Below, in pieces: positions 19,801 through 32,634 of a DNA stretch of 64,000 nt (positions are counted from its first letter, which is position 1; each line of letters begins with the position of its first letter). Source of the stretch: Eutrigla gurnardus (Eukaryota; Chordata; Actinopteri; Perciformes; Triglidae); contig OY741275.1 of NCBI GenBank assembly GCA_963514095.1, forward strand, positions 10,611,151 through 10,675,150, written 5' to 3'. Below the pieces are notes generated by a model. That model worked only from the letters and a program-made list of their open reading frames with translations, did not search any database and had not been told where the DNA came from. The position numbers and the translations under genes were made by a program.

Positions 19801-20890
19801 TTCTCATATTGCAATCCCCATACTATCATTCACACTGCATCTATAGTGTGCATATTGAATGTACTTTGTGGCATGCATTATTATATTGGGAAGTGTGGGT
19901 TTGTGTGTTTTTAAATGATTTAAGATGATCTGAATGTCCCTGCATTTCTTGCACATGGAGTCATGTTCATTATCCACACTGGAATGCATAACTTCTTTAT
20001 CTATCTATCAGACTTCAAGGCTCTATGAGGGTGCTTTTGTTTTTTTCCATCTCTCCCCGGTTGGTTTGTGAAGTCTGTTCAGGGAAGAAGGTTGGTGGGG
20101 GAATCTGCTGTCCTCAACCAAGGTGAGAGATTCATCCATCCTTCTCTCCAATCCTTCGTTTTGGTTTAGTCTCAGAGGAGACGCACCAAGCCTTGACGAG
20201 TAAAACTTGGCATCAGAAAAATTATACACGGCTTAATAACAAGACTTTAATCGTGAATGCGAATATTGTGGAGAAGTTGCCATAATCTCACTAAGAGGCT
20301 TGATTTGATTGACATGTAGAAGCTGCCGGTGCCAGTGGAAAAGTATTTTTCTCCTTCACAATGTTGGCACAGACAAATATTAATGATTATATTTCCACGC
20401 AGAGAGAAATATTTGTTAAAGCATCCAACTTGCTTGCTTGAACGTTTGTGTTTGAAGAACGAGTGTGAATTTGAACAATAGGGCCGCTTTAAAGACAAAG
20501 CTCGCTCCTTATCTTTGGAAGGCACCCTCTTAAACTTCCTACTTTGCTGCATGTGCATGCTGTTGGCCCACTTTAAAAACTCTTTCCTCATCCTCAAGGT
20601 CACAAAACCCCAGATAATTCAATATGACATGCGAAGGGTGTGCAGAACCAGCCTGTGTGCGCTCAATTGAAATGACATAAATATTACTGACACTTATAGT
20701 CAGAAGCAATAATCAGTGATTTATTTTCCATGACAAATGTATTAGGATTGTATTAACAGGTTGGATGGATACAACTCTTGAAAATGTTCATTTGAGCAAA
20801 AACATATTGGAGTCTTGAATCATTGAAAGAGTTTGGTGTATGCCTTTATGGACATTTATGAGTAATAATATCTTATTCTGATGGTCCATA
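16896..20890. other. Gene-poor flank upstream of cxcr4, first part
   Basis: No conserved coding exon is recognised. A C-homopolymer lies near 19197-19210 and several A/T runs occur. The open frames are short and show no family resemblance. Confidence 0.55.
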
Positions 20891-20965
20891 TCAGTTTTAC
20901 ATTTATTTAGGTCATTTAGCAGACGCTTTTGTCCAAAGCGACTTACAATAAGTACGTTTTAAATA
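20891..20965 (+). repeat. Teleost dispersed repeat core (tttagcagacgctttt type)
   Basis: The string catttagcagacgcttttgt followed by ccaaagcgacttacaa is one of the commonest dispersed motifs in teleost genomes and is generally ascribed to a SINE/LINE-derived element. The recognition is from memory; the family name is left open. Confidence 0.65.
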
Positions 20966-23900
20966 CATGCATCATTCTTACAACTGCTGAAGTTATTTTG
21001 GGGTGACTTTTTTTTTCTTACTGGAATACGAGAAGCTAATAGTTTGCAACGTTGGTGGGCGAACATTTTCCACGCTGATTACCGTGAATTCTGCTGCTGC
21101 CTGTCCTGACATGAGATCCCTGCAGAATTAGACAACGGGGCATGAACCAATAAAAACTGAAATGGGTGACACTGCCCTCCAGCAGTTAGGGGAGAAATAT
21201 ATATCACATGTGGCACAGATCCAACGCAAGCCACAAGGCCGGTTGAGAAATGCAGCTTGTTGTTGCATCGGAAGGGTGTTTTCTATGAGTCCATGATAAA
21301 TGCAACCGGGGTTCCCTTTCCTTTTTCACTAACGTCTCTATTGTGGTTTTTGCTTTGCAACAGTATTCAAACACTGGTAAACGGCCTCCAGTGCCATGGA
21401 GGTTTATCTCTCATGTGTACTATTCAAATCATATAATGATAATGCAAACTGCATTGAATGGATGGTTTGAATGTATTCATTTGCATGACTTTTCACAGTC
21501 TGCTCTTTTCAGGTTTTCCCAAAGACACAAGGTTATAGGACTGTCAACGCCTCAGAAGATCAGAGACCTGCAGTTGTAAGAATTTCAATCACGTTCCGAA
21601 TGGGTTCCTTGAGTTACTATTTCCTCCAGTCACCGGGAGACCCCTCTGCTGCATTTGTATGTGACAGAAGATCACAGAAGTTTCTTTCAGGCTCTCTGCA
21701 GGTGGAGCTCCTCCATCTGGCCTGCGTGGACGTTGGAGGAGACCCAAACGCGGACAGAGGCTCAGCTCAGCCCTGATCACATCAGATAACGGAGACAATA
21801 GGCCAGATGACAGCAGATAAGCTTCCCAGAGTCGAGTGACCAGAGGAGGAGACTGGGAATAAACCTGCTGCCAAGCCAGACCCCCTCATTATTTCTACCA
21901 TCAAGAGCCGTGACGGAGAATCTTTTAAAATCACGCGTCAGCAACAGGCACAAAAGTGTTATTTTTCCACTTTTATTGATCACCATACATATTATTTGAA
22001 AACAGACTGCCAAGGATCCATTTAGTTGTGATGTGTGTTTTACTTTTAAACCATACTTTGACAGAAAAGGGTAAAAAAAACGTTGCATCGCACCAGCATA
22101 AACACCATTACCTCTCACTTTCAGGTTAGTCAAGTAAACCTTAACATTTAACCTTTTCAGAGGGGTTTTGTGCGTAAGACACTATTGCCTTTGGCTCTTT
22201 GCTTTTAGTGCTGATTTATAGCACCAGTCAGAACAAGAAGACAGGCTTCATTCATTATTTAAACACTGTGATGGAGAGGCGACGAGCCGGATTTGAGCAT
22301 CCTTGTCGATGTAAGGACCTTCCTGTGACGAGCGACATAAGGCTGTGGTCTGGAGTGACGCGGGCGAGTGTCCAGCACCAGACCAGAACAAAGCACCAGT
22401 GGAGGGACATCTATCAGCCCTGGCCAGAGGGACGCTTTACCGCCCCTGTGGTGCCTCCTTGTCTGAAAGATGACACCGTCTACGCTCACTGCCTGGAGCT
22501 AACAGAAAACAAATAGTCGTTTTATTTGCCTCTTCCTAGTCTTCAGGAAAGGGCAGTGGTAAAAAAAACAAACTGTTTTTTGACATAATACATTTTGTTT
22601 TTGTGCTCTGTTGATGAGTCAGACGGATTCATCACAGTCTGCTCATCAAGCTGGAGCCCATTGTGAAGCAATCCATATTTTGTGCCAACTTTCTGATATA
22701 CCTGGCGTGAATGCAGGTATGCTCGTTGTTTTGTTGAGTGTCTACTCCTTCCTCGCCGGTGATGTCTGTTCAGCTAATACTGGGGATGTAAGAAAAACGC
22801 CATAATGCCAATGAAAGGAAAGTCTCGGGTTGTTTCCTCTCATGTTTGTATCGAGGCAGACAGGGAGTGCCCCCTGTGAATTAAAAAATACCAGGATTTA
22901 TAGCTAAACAAAACAACCCTCTGTGCTCCCTCAGCCCTATGATAGAGTTTCCTCCTCGAGCCAACACTTTGGTTGAATCCTAAAGGCGCTCGCTTGGGAC
23001 CGGCAGCCCTTTGTACTCAGCTGCCTTTGGGTTTATTTTCTCTCGCACAATTGAATTCTTTTCTTTTCTAAAGACAACGAAGACTGTAGATCCCTCTGCT
23101 GATACAGTGTGGTACCTTTCTTACCCCCCACTGCCCCAAATCTGTGAGGATTATTGTGTTTTTGTGTAAACAAAGATGTGGCGTAAATAATACATCTGGA
23201 TTTGCTGAGCCGATGCCAGCGCTCGCTTTTTTCGGACTTTTTGATTATTTAGCAGGCCCGTGCTTTAGAGTTGTTTATGACAGGAAATAGGACGGGAGCT
23301 GGTCACTCTGTCAGCATACCAATAGCACTGTATCCCCACAGGAAGGCTATTGATCAGGATATGACAGGTGCTGTTTGTTTCCTTGTTTGTGTTGAGTCTT
23401 ATTTCTGCTGTGCTGTTTGTTCTCACCATGCCTCTGGAAATTATATTCTGGTCTCCCCTCAGCCTCAGCAGGCCGATTCGGTCAAAACACGCTTTCTTCT
23501 GACAAACAGTGACGCAGCATACATCCATTAATTTAATTTTAGCAGCGGGTGCGCGACTTCTAGACACTGTGAGCTTGGGGAGCGGGATGTGATAAAGCGT
23601 TGCCTCTGTGGAGACAGAAGGAGGTTTTTCAGGCCTCAGGTGGGGGAAAGCTCCTATGAACTCATATTGTTCAGGCTGATTATGATCTGTCAAGCAGTGG
23701 GACACTTTGATATTTGCTTTGAGCCGCGGTGGCCAGAGAGGATGGCCCTGAGGCCGCCGGCAGACTGTGTCATTATCAGGCGTGTCAACAAAGCTTCTGG
23801 GTTATCATCAATAACATCTGTATGACAGCAAGAGCAGTGTTTGTGTTCCAGTTAGCACCGTGCACCGCTGTGATTCACTGTTTACTCTTCTCTTGTACCT

Positions 23901-24335
23901 GGATAAGCCTTGTGTATTCTGAAGTGTTTATCGCACACTAACTAGTAACCTCTTTGCTCTACGTCCTCCATGTGACCAGAGGTCACAGTGGCGTACGGTA
24001 ACGGACTTACTGCCGCTCTCTCGGCCGCGATTCACTTTCAGTTTCTCCTCCTGTTTATTTCAGACAAATTGCAGGTGCAAAGCCCATGCTCCGCTGTGCG
24101 TCACAGGGGCTTTCCTGAGGTAACTCCAACAGTTCATGTCAAAGCTTTCACGAACTGGGTGAATCATTGTTGTGGTAACGGAGAGAAACAAAATAAACAG
24201 ATTCATTTGTAGAAAGAAAATGCAAAGTATTTCACTCAGCAACTGCACCCGCGAGAAAGCCAAATGAAATTCTAAGCAGCCCGGTAAATCCCTTCGGTCT
24301 AGTGACATGACGGCAGTTAACTAAGAAACTGGCTC
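20966..24335. other. Gene-poor flank, second part
   Basis: I see no gene, RNA gene or clear repeat. The longest open frame with a Met (22199-22516, plus) has no recognisable domain and no convincing splice sites. Confidence 0.5.
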
Positions 24336-24337
24336 AG

Positions 24338-24465
24338 CACATTAAGTCAACTACTGTACTTAAGTACCAATGTGAGTTACTGACTTATTTTACTGCTACT
24401 TGTTATTTTACCGTATTCTTCTAATTCATGTCATCGTACTCTCTACTCCAACAGCTTTAACCACT
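24338..24465. repeat. Degraded teleost repeat (tactgtacttaagta type)
   Basis: The stretch contains ctactgtacttaagtacc, then ttttactgctact and ctctactcc blocks, in the order seen in a common fish repeat built on 'gtacttaagtac...tactccactaca'. It is much diverged; family assignment is from memory. Confidence 0.45.
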
Positions 24466-24845
24466 ATTTGTTTTTCACATTAAAATTGTACTACAAAACA
24501 CGGAGAAGCAACACCTCTGAGGGGGCGTGGTGGAATAGCTGGCAGCTGGGACTCGTTTTCTTTCTTTCCACTCTGTGAATCAACAATTCATTTCCAGCCG
24601 ATTTGTACAAAAGGTGATTGTTAGCAGCAGGTCCAGCCTGTCCACTTACAGCATCCTGAGTGAACCCTCCAGACAGCCATTGCTCAATCATGGTTCACCT
24701 CTCTGGCAGAGGGCACGGACGGCGGCTTTCACACTCACTTCAAATCAAATCAACGTCTGATCCATCATGGGCCTCTTGCCTTCAGGGCAGCTTCGGATCT
24801 GTAAGAACTACTCTCTGTGGTATCCACTTGCTGCATATGTCTTGG

Positions 24846-24847
<2 letters not shown>

Positions 24848-24876
<29 letters not shown>
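24848..24876. repeat. (GT)n microsatellite, about 29 bp
   Basis: A pure GT run in intergenic DNA. Confidence 0.97.
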
Positions 24877-24878
<2 letters not shown>

Positions 24879-25874
24879 AGAGTAATAGAATTAAAGAGGG
24901 CCCCTGTCCCCCTTGGGAGCTTTCCATCTGGTTTCATATGTTGTCTGACAAAATTAGGAGACTTTGACTTATACATATATTAGCAGATGTTGAGAAAGGA
25001 TGTTTGGGATATGATGCTGCTTAGAAAAGGGCAAATAAATGTCTAGGGTCATCTGTGGCACGGACAGAAGTCACCCAATAGCTGAACATCATCAAGAGTT
25101 TTTGTGTCCTATGACTTCTGCTGGAAAAACTGTCGACATGGCACTTCAGTCACACCTAACTCTGCGTAAACAAAAACACTAGTTCCTGTTTCCTTTCATC
25201 ACCATGTAAATGGGGGGTTTCATAAGATGACTTGTGACAGTCACATTTCTTTTTTTATATGAATGTTTTTCCGACTAAATACCAATACATATAAAGCACA
25301 CATCAGTTCCGGATCATAGAAACCGTCTTAAGCCATAAATGTACCACAAAAAATATACAGGGTCGCCCATTAAGTTGGAATCTTTGCTAATATTAAACAA
25401 ATGTTATGCATGAACTCATTTCACCTGGGTAATACATGGGACACATAATGTAATCATTGCACCTGGTCAAAAGTGATTACTGATGCTTTTAAATAAACGG
25501 AGGATTGTGTCTGAAAATGAAATATTCCTACTTTATTGGCAACAGTGTTGAAACACGATCAAAATCAAATACTTTGTTTAAATATTCACAAAATAAACCA
25601 GTCTGTCAGAAACACCTGCTTTATGGGGATGTGGAAACAAGACATTTGGGACACTTTCCCTATCATAAAGGGGGGGGGGGGTCATATGCCCTTAGCTAAA
25701 GGAGATTGGAGAGGAAGCCCTGAAGCGAAATTCTGTGGCATTCCTGGATCTGATCAGCTTTTACCATGACAATTCCCTCAGTTAGATCGATCACATTTCC
25801 CATGTGTTTGTAAATCTAAATCAGCTACAGTTGATATTTTGCTCTATGAACCCAAAGCGATAATAAAAAATAAT
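24877..25874. other. Intergenic stretch without a recognised gene
   Basis: It holds a G-homopolymer near 25671-25681. A cagggtcgcccattaagttg string at about 25358-25377 resembles some DNA-transposon ends, but no matching right end was found. Confidence 0.4.
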
Positions 25875-26582
25875 AAAAGAATAGTTTGACATTTTGAAAA
25901 AATGTTTATTGTCTTTCTTTCCAATGCCAAGAGTTGGTCAACAAGATCGATATACCACTCATGTATGTTTGCTCAATATGAAGGTACAGCCACAAGACGT
26001 ATCATAAAAAGTGGGAAGTCACTGTACATTGTAAGACACGGCACATACCCGCCCTGTAAAACCTTGTTTTTGTATACATGACACAAACATGAAATGATGC
26101 TTGAGCAACATATTCTCCCCCCCAACTCGTCAAATACAGACACTTGGTCAGTGTCCCAAAGCTTCACACTATGATGCTCTTGGTTTCCCACCAAGCTTCA
26201 GTCTGGTCTAGGAAAAGAACGGCGTTGCTGTTCATTTCACGCAGCAAGGACTCACGCCACCACTGAGTGACTAACAATTCACATGGCGATGTCTCAACGT
26301 GACTAAATGTTTACTTTTTCGCTTTTGCAGCGGTCTCCTGGTGCTGCTTGCTGTTTGACCAACTGTCGTACCAGCTGGGGGTGAGACCGGGTTGGCTTTA
26401 GAGGTGCCGCCAGGCCCAGAGCCAGGCTCCCTCCTGCTTCCAGTCTTTAAGCTAAGCTAACTGTCCTGGCTCCAGCTCTGTAGTTAACACTTAGAAGATA
26501 GAGTGGTATTGATCCTCTCATCCAACTCTCGGAGGAGGTGACCGAGCATATTTGCCAAAATGATACACCATTTTATTCCTTC
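25875..26582. mobile_element. Long-inverted-repeat DNA element, non-autonomous, teleost type
   Basis: The left end (agaatagtttgacattttga, then a gagttgg...aagatcgatataccactc block) reappears in reverse complement at the right end (actctcggagg..., gagtggtattgatcctctc, ending ccaaaatg...attcctt). The arms are about 120-130 bp and diverged. The inner right part includes cttccagtctttaagctaag, a very common fish repeat string. There is no transposase frame, so it is a degraded MITE-like copy. Ends are accurate to a few bases; I could not define a target duplication. Confidence 0.72.
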
Positions 26583-28653
26583 AGGATACAGTTCTGGTTG
26601 ATGATTATTAATAGAGACAAGGAGTTGGTTTCTTTGGTATGTCTGGGCTGGCAGAAAGGGACATTATTGTTCACGTTAACATAGCAATTTAATCACACGT
26701 TATCACGCAAACAGTTCAGCTAAAACGTGACCCTAATCCATGCATGTATTCACAGGCACGGATTGCCACGCTAGACAAAAAGCAACAGACTTTCTCCTAC
26801 ACCTGTAACCTGATCTCACTCACCTTTCTGTTGTTCAGACTTATTATTAGTCTTACTCACCCAACATTGTCTTTAGTCTCTGACAGGGCTCCAGTAATGG
26901 TGACTCATGCAACACCCACTGCGTTTTACCTTTTTCCCTTCCCGGCATCGTGCACAGCTACTTCTCTTTATGGGCTCTCCTTTTCTCATCCCCCATGATT
27001 CATTAAATTTAGTGTGTTTGAATGCCCAGCGGCTCAGAGCCATCATAATATGTGGAGAAAGATAGTTTCTTCCATCATCAAGTTTCTAAATCTTCGGCAG
27101 GGCTTTTCTATTTCTCCCACGTAGATAATGATAGTACACCGGCTTTGTAACGCCGAGGCAGCAAAATGTCATAAATCAAGTTTTCATAACGCATATCTCC
27201 GAGAAGTGCTTTCCATCCATCTCCGAGCTGTCTCTATTCTGTCCTTTAATAACGTGATGTGGTTCCACATAAGATGCTTTCATTCCACGCTCTCAAAATA
27301 TCTCCAGATCAAACACAAACTTGTGCACCGCATAGAGGCGAGTTATTGAACCTATATATTGCAAGAGTGTCAGTACCGATGTTTACTGATGTTGCAACAG
27401 TTCCCTCTTCAGATAACCAGGTAATCTCTCTAACTTCAGGCAAACGTCTGGACAAAAACATTTTTTTGGCTTTGGCTGCGACGCCAAAGAATGTGGAGCA
27501 TCAATCCTGTTCTACATTTTCTTGGCAACGTCTGTGAATCAAGCTCATGTTCCACTGCTTCCATAAGTTAATGAAAGCTGCAGATACTCTGCTTATCTCT
27601 CTCACTGCTGCTTCTTTAAAAGAAAAATCATCTTTTTGACACCTCGTGTGCAAGAAAACACTTGAACGCTCTCACACAAACATTCCGTGTTCAGCGATGG
27701 TGACTGGTGTAGAGATAGAGGTCTGCGGTGCGAGAGAAAGGGGAAATAAACAGAAAAAAAGGACAGAGAGAAACAAAAACAAGTTGCTTCTGTCGGACTG
27801 GTAGAGAAACAGGGTGAACTCAGGGTGAACCTGTTTGTCTTGCTGCCCGCTTCATCACACGCACCCACATAAAACCACTCCACTCTGGCCTCACTTCCCC
27901 TCTCTGATGACTGACAACCCCTCTGATAGATGCCACAGATGTCCACGGTGAGATCAATAACCTCCACCCGCCCCCCGCCCCCGCCCTGCCACAGACCACG
28001 GGACAATACAGCACTCGTCGTCTGCCCGATTCTAACTTCCTCATCTCAGATTGCGTGAGAGGTTTGGAAAGATGAACTATCGACTGGTGCAGAGGCTTGT
28101 TTTTCCCTCTGCCACGCTGGCGTCAGACTGTGTCAAAACAAACCCTCTCTGTCTTGTCGACGCGGCTACACGGCGCTTTGTCATGGAATCTTATGCAACC
28201 GAACCATTTCAAGTCTCAGCCAGCACTGAGTTGACCTACGTGATGTGTTGCTTAAAGAAGTCACAGGTCATTAAGTCATTAGCTGTGCAGCGGTGCCTAA
28301 GCCTGTGCTTAGGAGACAAACAGAGCAGCCTCCTCAGATGAATGTGTAATCTAATGTGTTGTTTGACAGCAAGACGCACCGAATGAATTATTAACGGCAG
28401 AAAAGTCTTGTTCATTAGTGGATTCCTCTGATCTGGTCATTGTGTTGCTGCTGCTGAGGGCAGATGGCCACCCCTCCCTCAGTAATGGGGGAGGGTGTGT
28501 GTGTGTGTTTGTGGGTGTGTGTCAGTATTCATGTGTCCCTTTGTGTGCGTCTGTGCGTGTCATGTCTGTCTCTATATGGTGTGTTCACTTTTCTCTGTGT
28601 TTTCTCTGTGTTTATGTTTTGTGTGTGTGTCTCATAAAATATTCTCATTATGT

Positions 28654-28655
<2 letters not shown>

Positions 28656-28710
<55 letters not shown>
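28656..28710. repeat. (GT)n microsatellite, 55 bp
   Basis: A pure GT run. It is preceded from about 28494 by imperfect GT/CTGTGT-rich sequence that looks like a decayed older tract. Confidence 0.97.
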
Positions 28711-28711
<1 letters not shown>

Positions 28712-31700
28712 TCACCCCCAAATAAACCTCCATCTCAGCACATCATTTGCTCAATTATTCAGTCCTAAGATCGTGTTTTCTTATCCAAACAGGTGAAAAA
28801 AGATCAGATGATTTCACCTGTTTTCAACACAAATCAACGTCTTTGATAATTCTTTTCCACATTAAGTGTAATTCATTTTGATACCAGTGCACTGACATGC
28901 CATATTCTGCGAAGACTCGCTTCTTGTACATTTCTGAAATGAGGGGGAAACTGCACCAGGAAAATGTGGAACCATGTCACTCCAGTGACATGTTTTCTTC
29001 TCGTTTTGAGGAAAATAAGTCTTAAATGCTAAACATGAGAATAAATGACGGTTTCATAGTGCTCAGGGGCAGACAGGCGCGAGCGGCAGAAACGTTAATG
29101 GCAGAGCATCTCATTCTGAATGTGAATACCCTGCAAGTGCCGAGCCCGGTGTGTGTGCTTTGTTGCTGCAGACAATACAGAGTTGACAGCACATCTGGCA
29201 TCATAGCAGGGCCACAGAGTTTGTCTCCCCCACTGGGGTATGCTCTCTGCACCATTAGCTGCTCACTAGGTAGGAAAGGAGCAGCTCTGTCCTACTGCCA
29301 GTCATTCATGATGCATCACTTATCACACTCCACACCTCTGTGGATGAAAAAAACTGTAACCACGTTGGCTGTTTCCTGTCCACAGTTTGTTGAAAGTTGG
29401 CCATTTTCATAAAAGGATTGTATAATTCTTCCACTGGTCACCTGGAAAGAACATTTCCTCCCCTTAGTTCAGCCTTATTCATTCACAAAGACTTATTTCA
29501 ACTTTGAAGAACAGAATGTGCCACATTTAAAAAAAAAGATCACATGACGATCAGATGCCTGAGATCACACATCAATATGAGAAATGTAGCCAATCCGGAG
29601 AGCATTTACCAAAGAAAGAGAGAAAAAAACGAGAACTGGAACTGTTTGCACACCCTGGCAGCCATTTTGGAAAACCAACAAATAAAAGCCAAACGTGTTT
29701 CCACAATCTGGTTGTCACAGCACAATGCCCGGTATACATGAATATTGACTTTTCTGACAATGAAGTGATGATTTCATCATTGCTCAGTTTGACTGTGTTC
29801 TACGCTTGCCACCTTCATTGAGAGCCCCCCATTTGGTTCACCTTTCAGGTGAAAGGTCAATGACTTGGGCATTCATATTCCAATCTTTATTTAAGCTTCA
29901 TCATATAATTCTTTTCACCACTCACTCTTCCACTCGTCCCTATTTAATATCGGAGACTTTCGACGATTTAGAAGTAATAGTATGACATTTAGGGGCCATT
30001 GGGTTAATTGAGGCCCCTCTAAATTAGGCCAATGTTTCTCTGTCAAATTGTGAAGAACCCTTCAAACAAACAAATAAACCCGACCCTGCAGTGAATGAGT
30101 GAAAGGAGAGCTGTGTGACCTCTTCCCTGACTGTGTTTGTTCAGGGAATTTCAAGTCATTAAAGCACTAACAAGCACAGACCCTCGAAAGACCTGATAGT
30201 AAGTAGTTAAACTGACACACAACTAATGGCTGAAAGGGGGGAGACATTTGTACAATGACTTTGTTTGGTCATGAGTCTTTTCCACAATCAGTGCGACAAA
30301 GCCATTCCAAATCGTTACAAGGCTCAGAGCTGAAGTCTATCAGATGATTAGGATTCGGTGCACAGCATCATTGAGTGCACTGATTTCTCTGTAATTCTGA
30401 AGTCATGCATAAAACCTCATGGCAGTAACGCTGAGGAAATACAAAGCAATTTGGAAAGGTGATATGAATAACCGTCAGCAGCTACAACAAGAAATTATTA
30501 AGGGGTTCCGATGTTGACATCGCACATTGAAATATTGGGAGATTTGCAATCATATCAGATGAGAAACATCGTGAAATGTGTTTGTATGGTAGCGAAGCTA
30601 CGCCTTTGCTACGGTTTTACCCTCCCAGCCTACAGATTTTATGGCATTAAATCCAACACTGTGCTGTCACTATTCCTGCTAGAGCAGCTGAATTTACTGC
30701 CTTGTAAATTTTGTTATAGGTTGCTCTTCAGAAGCTTCCTTGTCTCAACATGTGACATTGGCATCATGACTGAGTGCTTGCGGACCCCTGTCAGACTATT
30801 ATATCTCTTACGGGTTAACTAAGACAGATCAGGGTCAAAGATGCTTGTTTTGCCCTCTGGTGATACAATTATAGCCCTTTTCAAATACATGCGCATTAAC
30901 CAACAAGCCAGCTGGAGAAAGCAGTCTGTCATAAGTGGCATGTTTGTATTTGCTTCTCCATCCATGTATTTCTCCCATTCTCAAAATAGAGCATAAACAG
31001 CCCTGGAACGTAAAGCTGAGAGACTGCCCTGGGTGGTATTTTATTGCATAGAGCATTATGCTGTGAAAGGGAGTCCTGCCTGAGCTGTTAGAGACCCCGT
31101 CGCACTGACTTTCCACTGTTGCAATCGAGCCTGATTACAAATAGAAAGCCCCTGGAGCTTGCAGGGTTTTTCCTCATCACACGCAGAGCGAATAAAAGCC
31201 ATTTGAAGCCATAAAAACTAATTCCACCAGATGGTGCTCATCACTTCCCCATTTGACTCATTCCGAGTTTTCCTATAATCTTTTATTAATTTCAGGCCAA
31301 GCATTAATTTCACCTTGCAATCCCCCTCCATGCGCGCTCACGCTTGTAGCGGAGACAACCATGATTGTCAGCGTTCTTCTTTCTGAGTCCACATGTCTGC
31401 TTTAATGACTTATTGATGGACGGCTGCCTTTCATCTGTGTGGGGCTTTCTTGCCCACTCGAGTGTCCAGCCGTTCCCATGTCTAAGGTTTCGCTCCGGAC
31501 TTTCTCCTTTTTGATCATCCCTCTGCCTTTTCCAATCTATTTCAAGTCGGGCAGTTCCAAATACCATCTCCCTGCAGCAGTGCCTCTTTGAATTCTCCAT
31601 GAGGATAAATGTGTTGAAAAGAAAGGGGCTAGAGGAGGACCGACAGGCTTGTGTTACCAGAGAGAGATTTACATGGGGCCATAAAAGTCAGGGTGAAAGG

Positions 31701-32598
31701 AGAGGAGGTATATCCCATATGAAAGGGTCAGTGTGCGGGGACAGAGAGGTAAACTGACCCAGCAAGGATGAAGGCCGGACAGCCCGCACACACCACCTGC
31801 ACACAAACACACCCATTCACGCCCTGCCCTCCGGTCCATGGCTTTTTGGCTTTGGACAAAAAAAAATCCCCCCGCCTACCTACCCTCCCTCTCTCACTCA
31901 CAGGGCTGTCTACGATTTCCTTTAGGCCTCCACGTTATTTTATCATTGTCTATGGACCATAAATCAACAAGAGAAACAGCACCAGCTCTACCGATACAGC
32001 TCAGCTTCTGCCTTAAAGCCACGTCAAGGCTGAGCACTCCTCTGACACCCAGTATCCCCATGTGGGCCAGTGTGGATGGATCCCAGGGTACCATGCTTCC
32101 ACAGGAAACAAAAGAAACCTTGTAATATTGTGAGTGAGAACCCATAGGCTGAAAAAAGCCGTTCAGCTCTGAGATGTTTATGAGAGGCCTTGGGAGGGGA
32201 ATCCATCATTGCGGAGAGAGCAATTTATGTCCAACATGAGATAGTGACGGACATCTCCCATCCCACAAAGAGACTTTCCTGGCTTTAGTGCCTCGTATTT
32301 GTCAGCCAATGCACAGGCCATTGTTCATTTGGGCAGCGTTTGCAGTTGGTTAGCTCACGAGTTGCATGTTGCTTAGTGAAATGCTTTCAATATCAGAAGT
32401 CAAAGGAGGATTGCGTGTGACAGTCTGGTGAGCAAAACCACTTCCTCAAATGGGGAGAACACATTGTACACTGTTGTTGTTTTTCAATGCTATTTCTGAC
32501 TTACTACGTAGTCTGCGATGCTTTGACGCGTGAAGCACGATAGAGAGCATCCGTTATGCAACACACTTTAAGGTGATAATGAAAAATAACTAGATCAG

Positions 32599-32634
32599 GT
32601 AGGTAGGTAGGTAGGTAGGTAGGTAGGTAGGTAG
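32599..32634. repeat. (GGTA)n microsatellite, nine units
   Basis: An uninterrupted GGTA tetranucleotide run of about 36 bp in intergenic DNA. Confidence 0.97.

Noticed and set aside
22199..22516. 105-codon plus-strand frame considered as a possible exon of the next gene
   Set aside because: No clear splice sites flank it and no domain (for example thrombospondin type 1 repeats expected of a THSD7B neighbour) is visible.
25358..25520. Sequence resembling the end of a mariner-like transposon (cagggtcgcccattaagttg)
   Set aside because: No matching inverted end or target duplication was found nearby.
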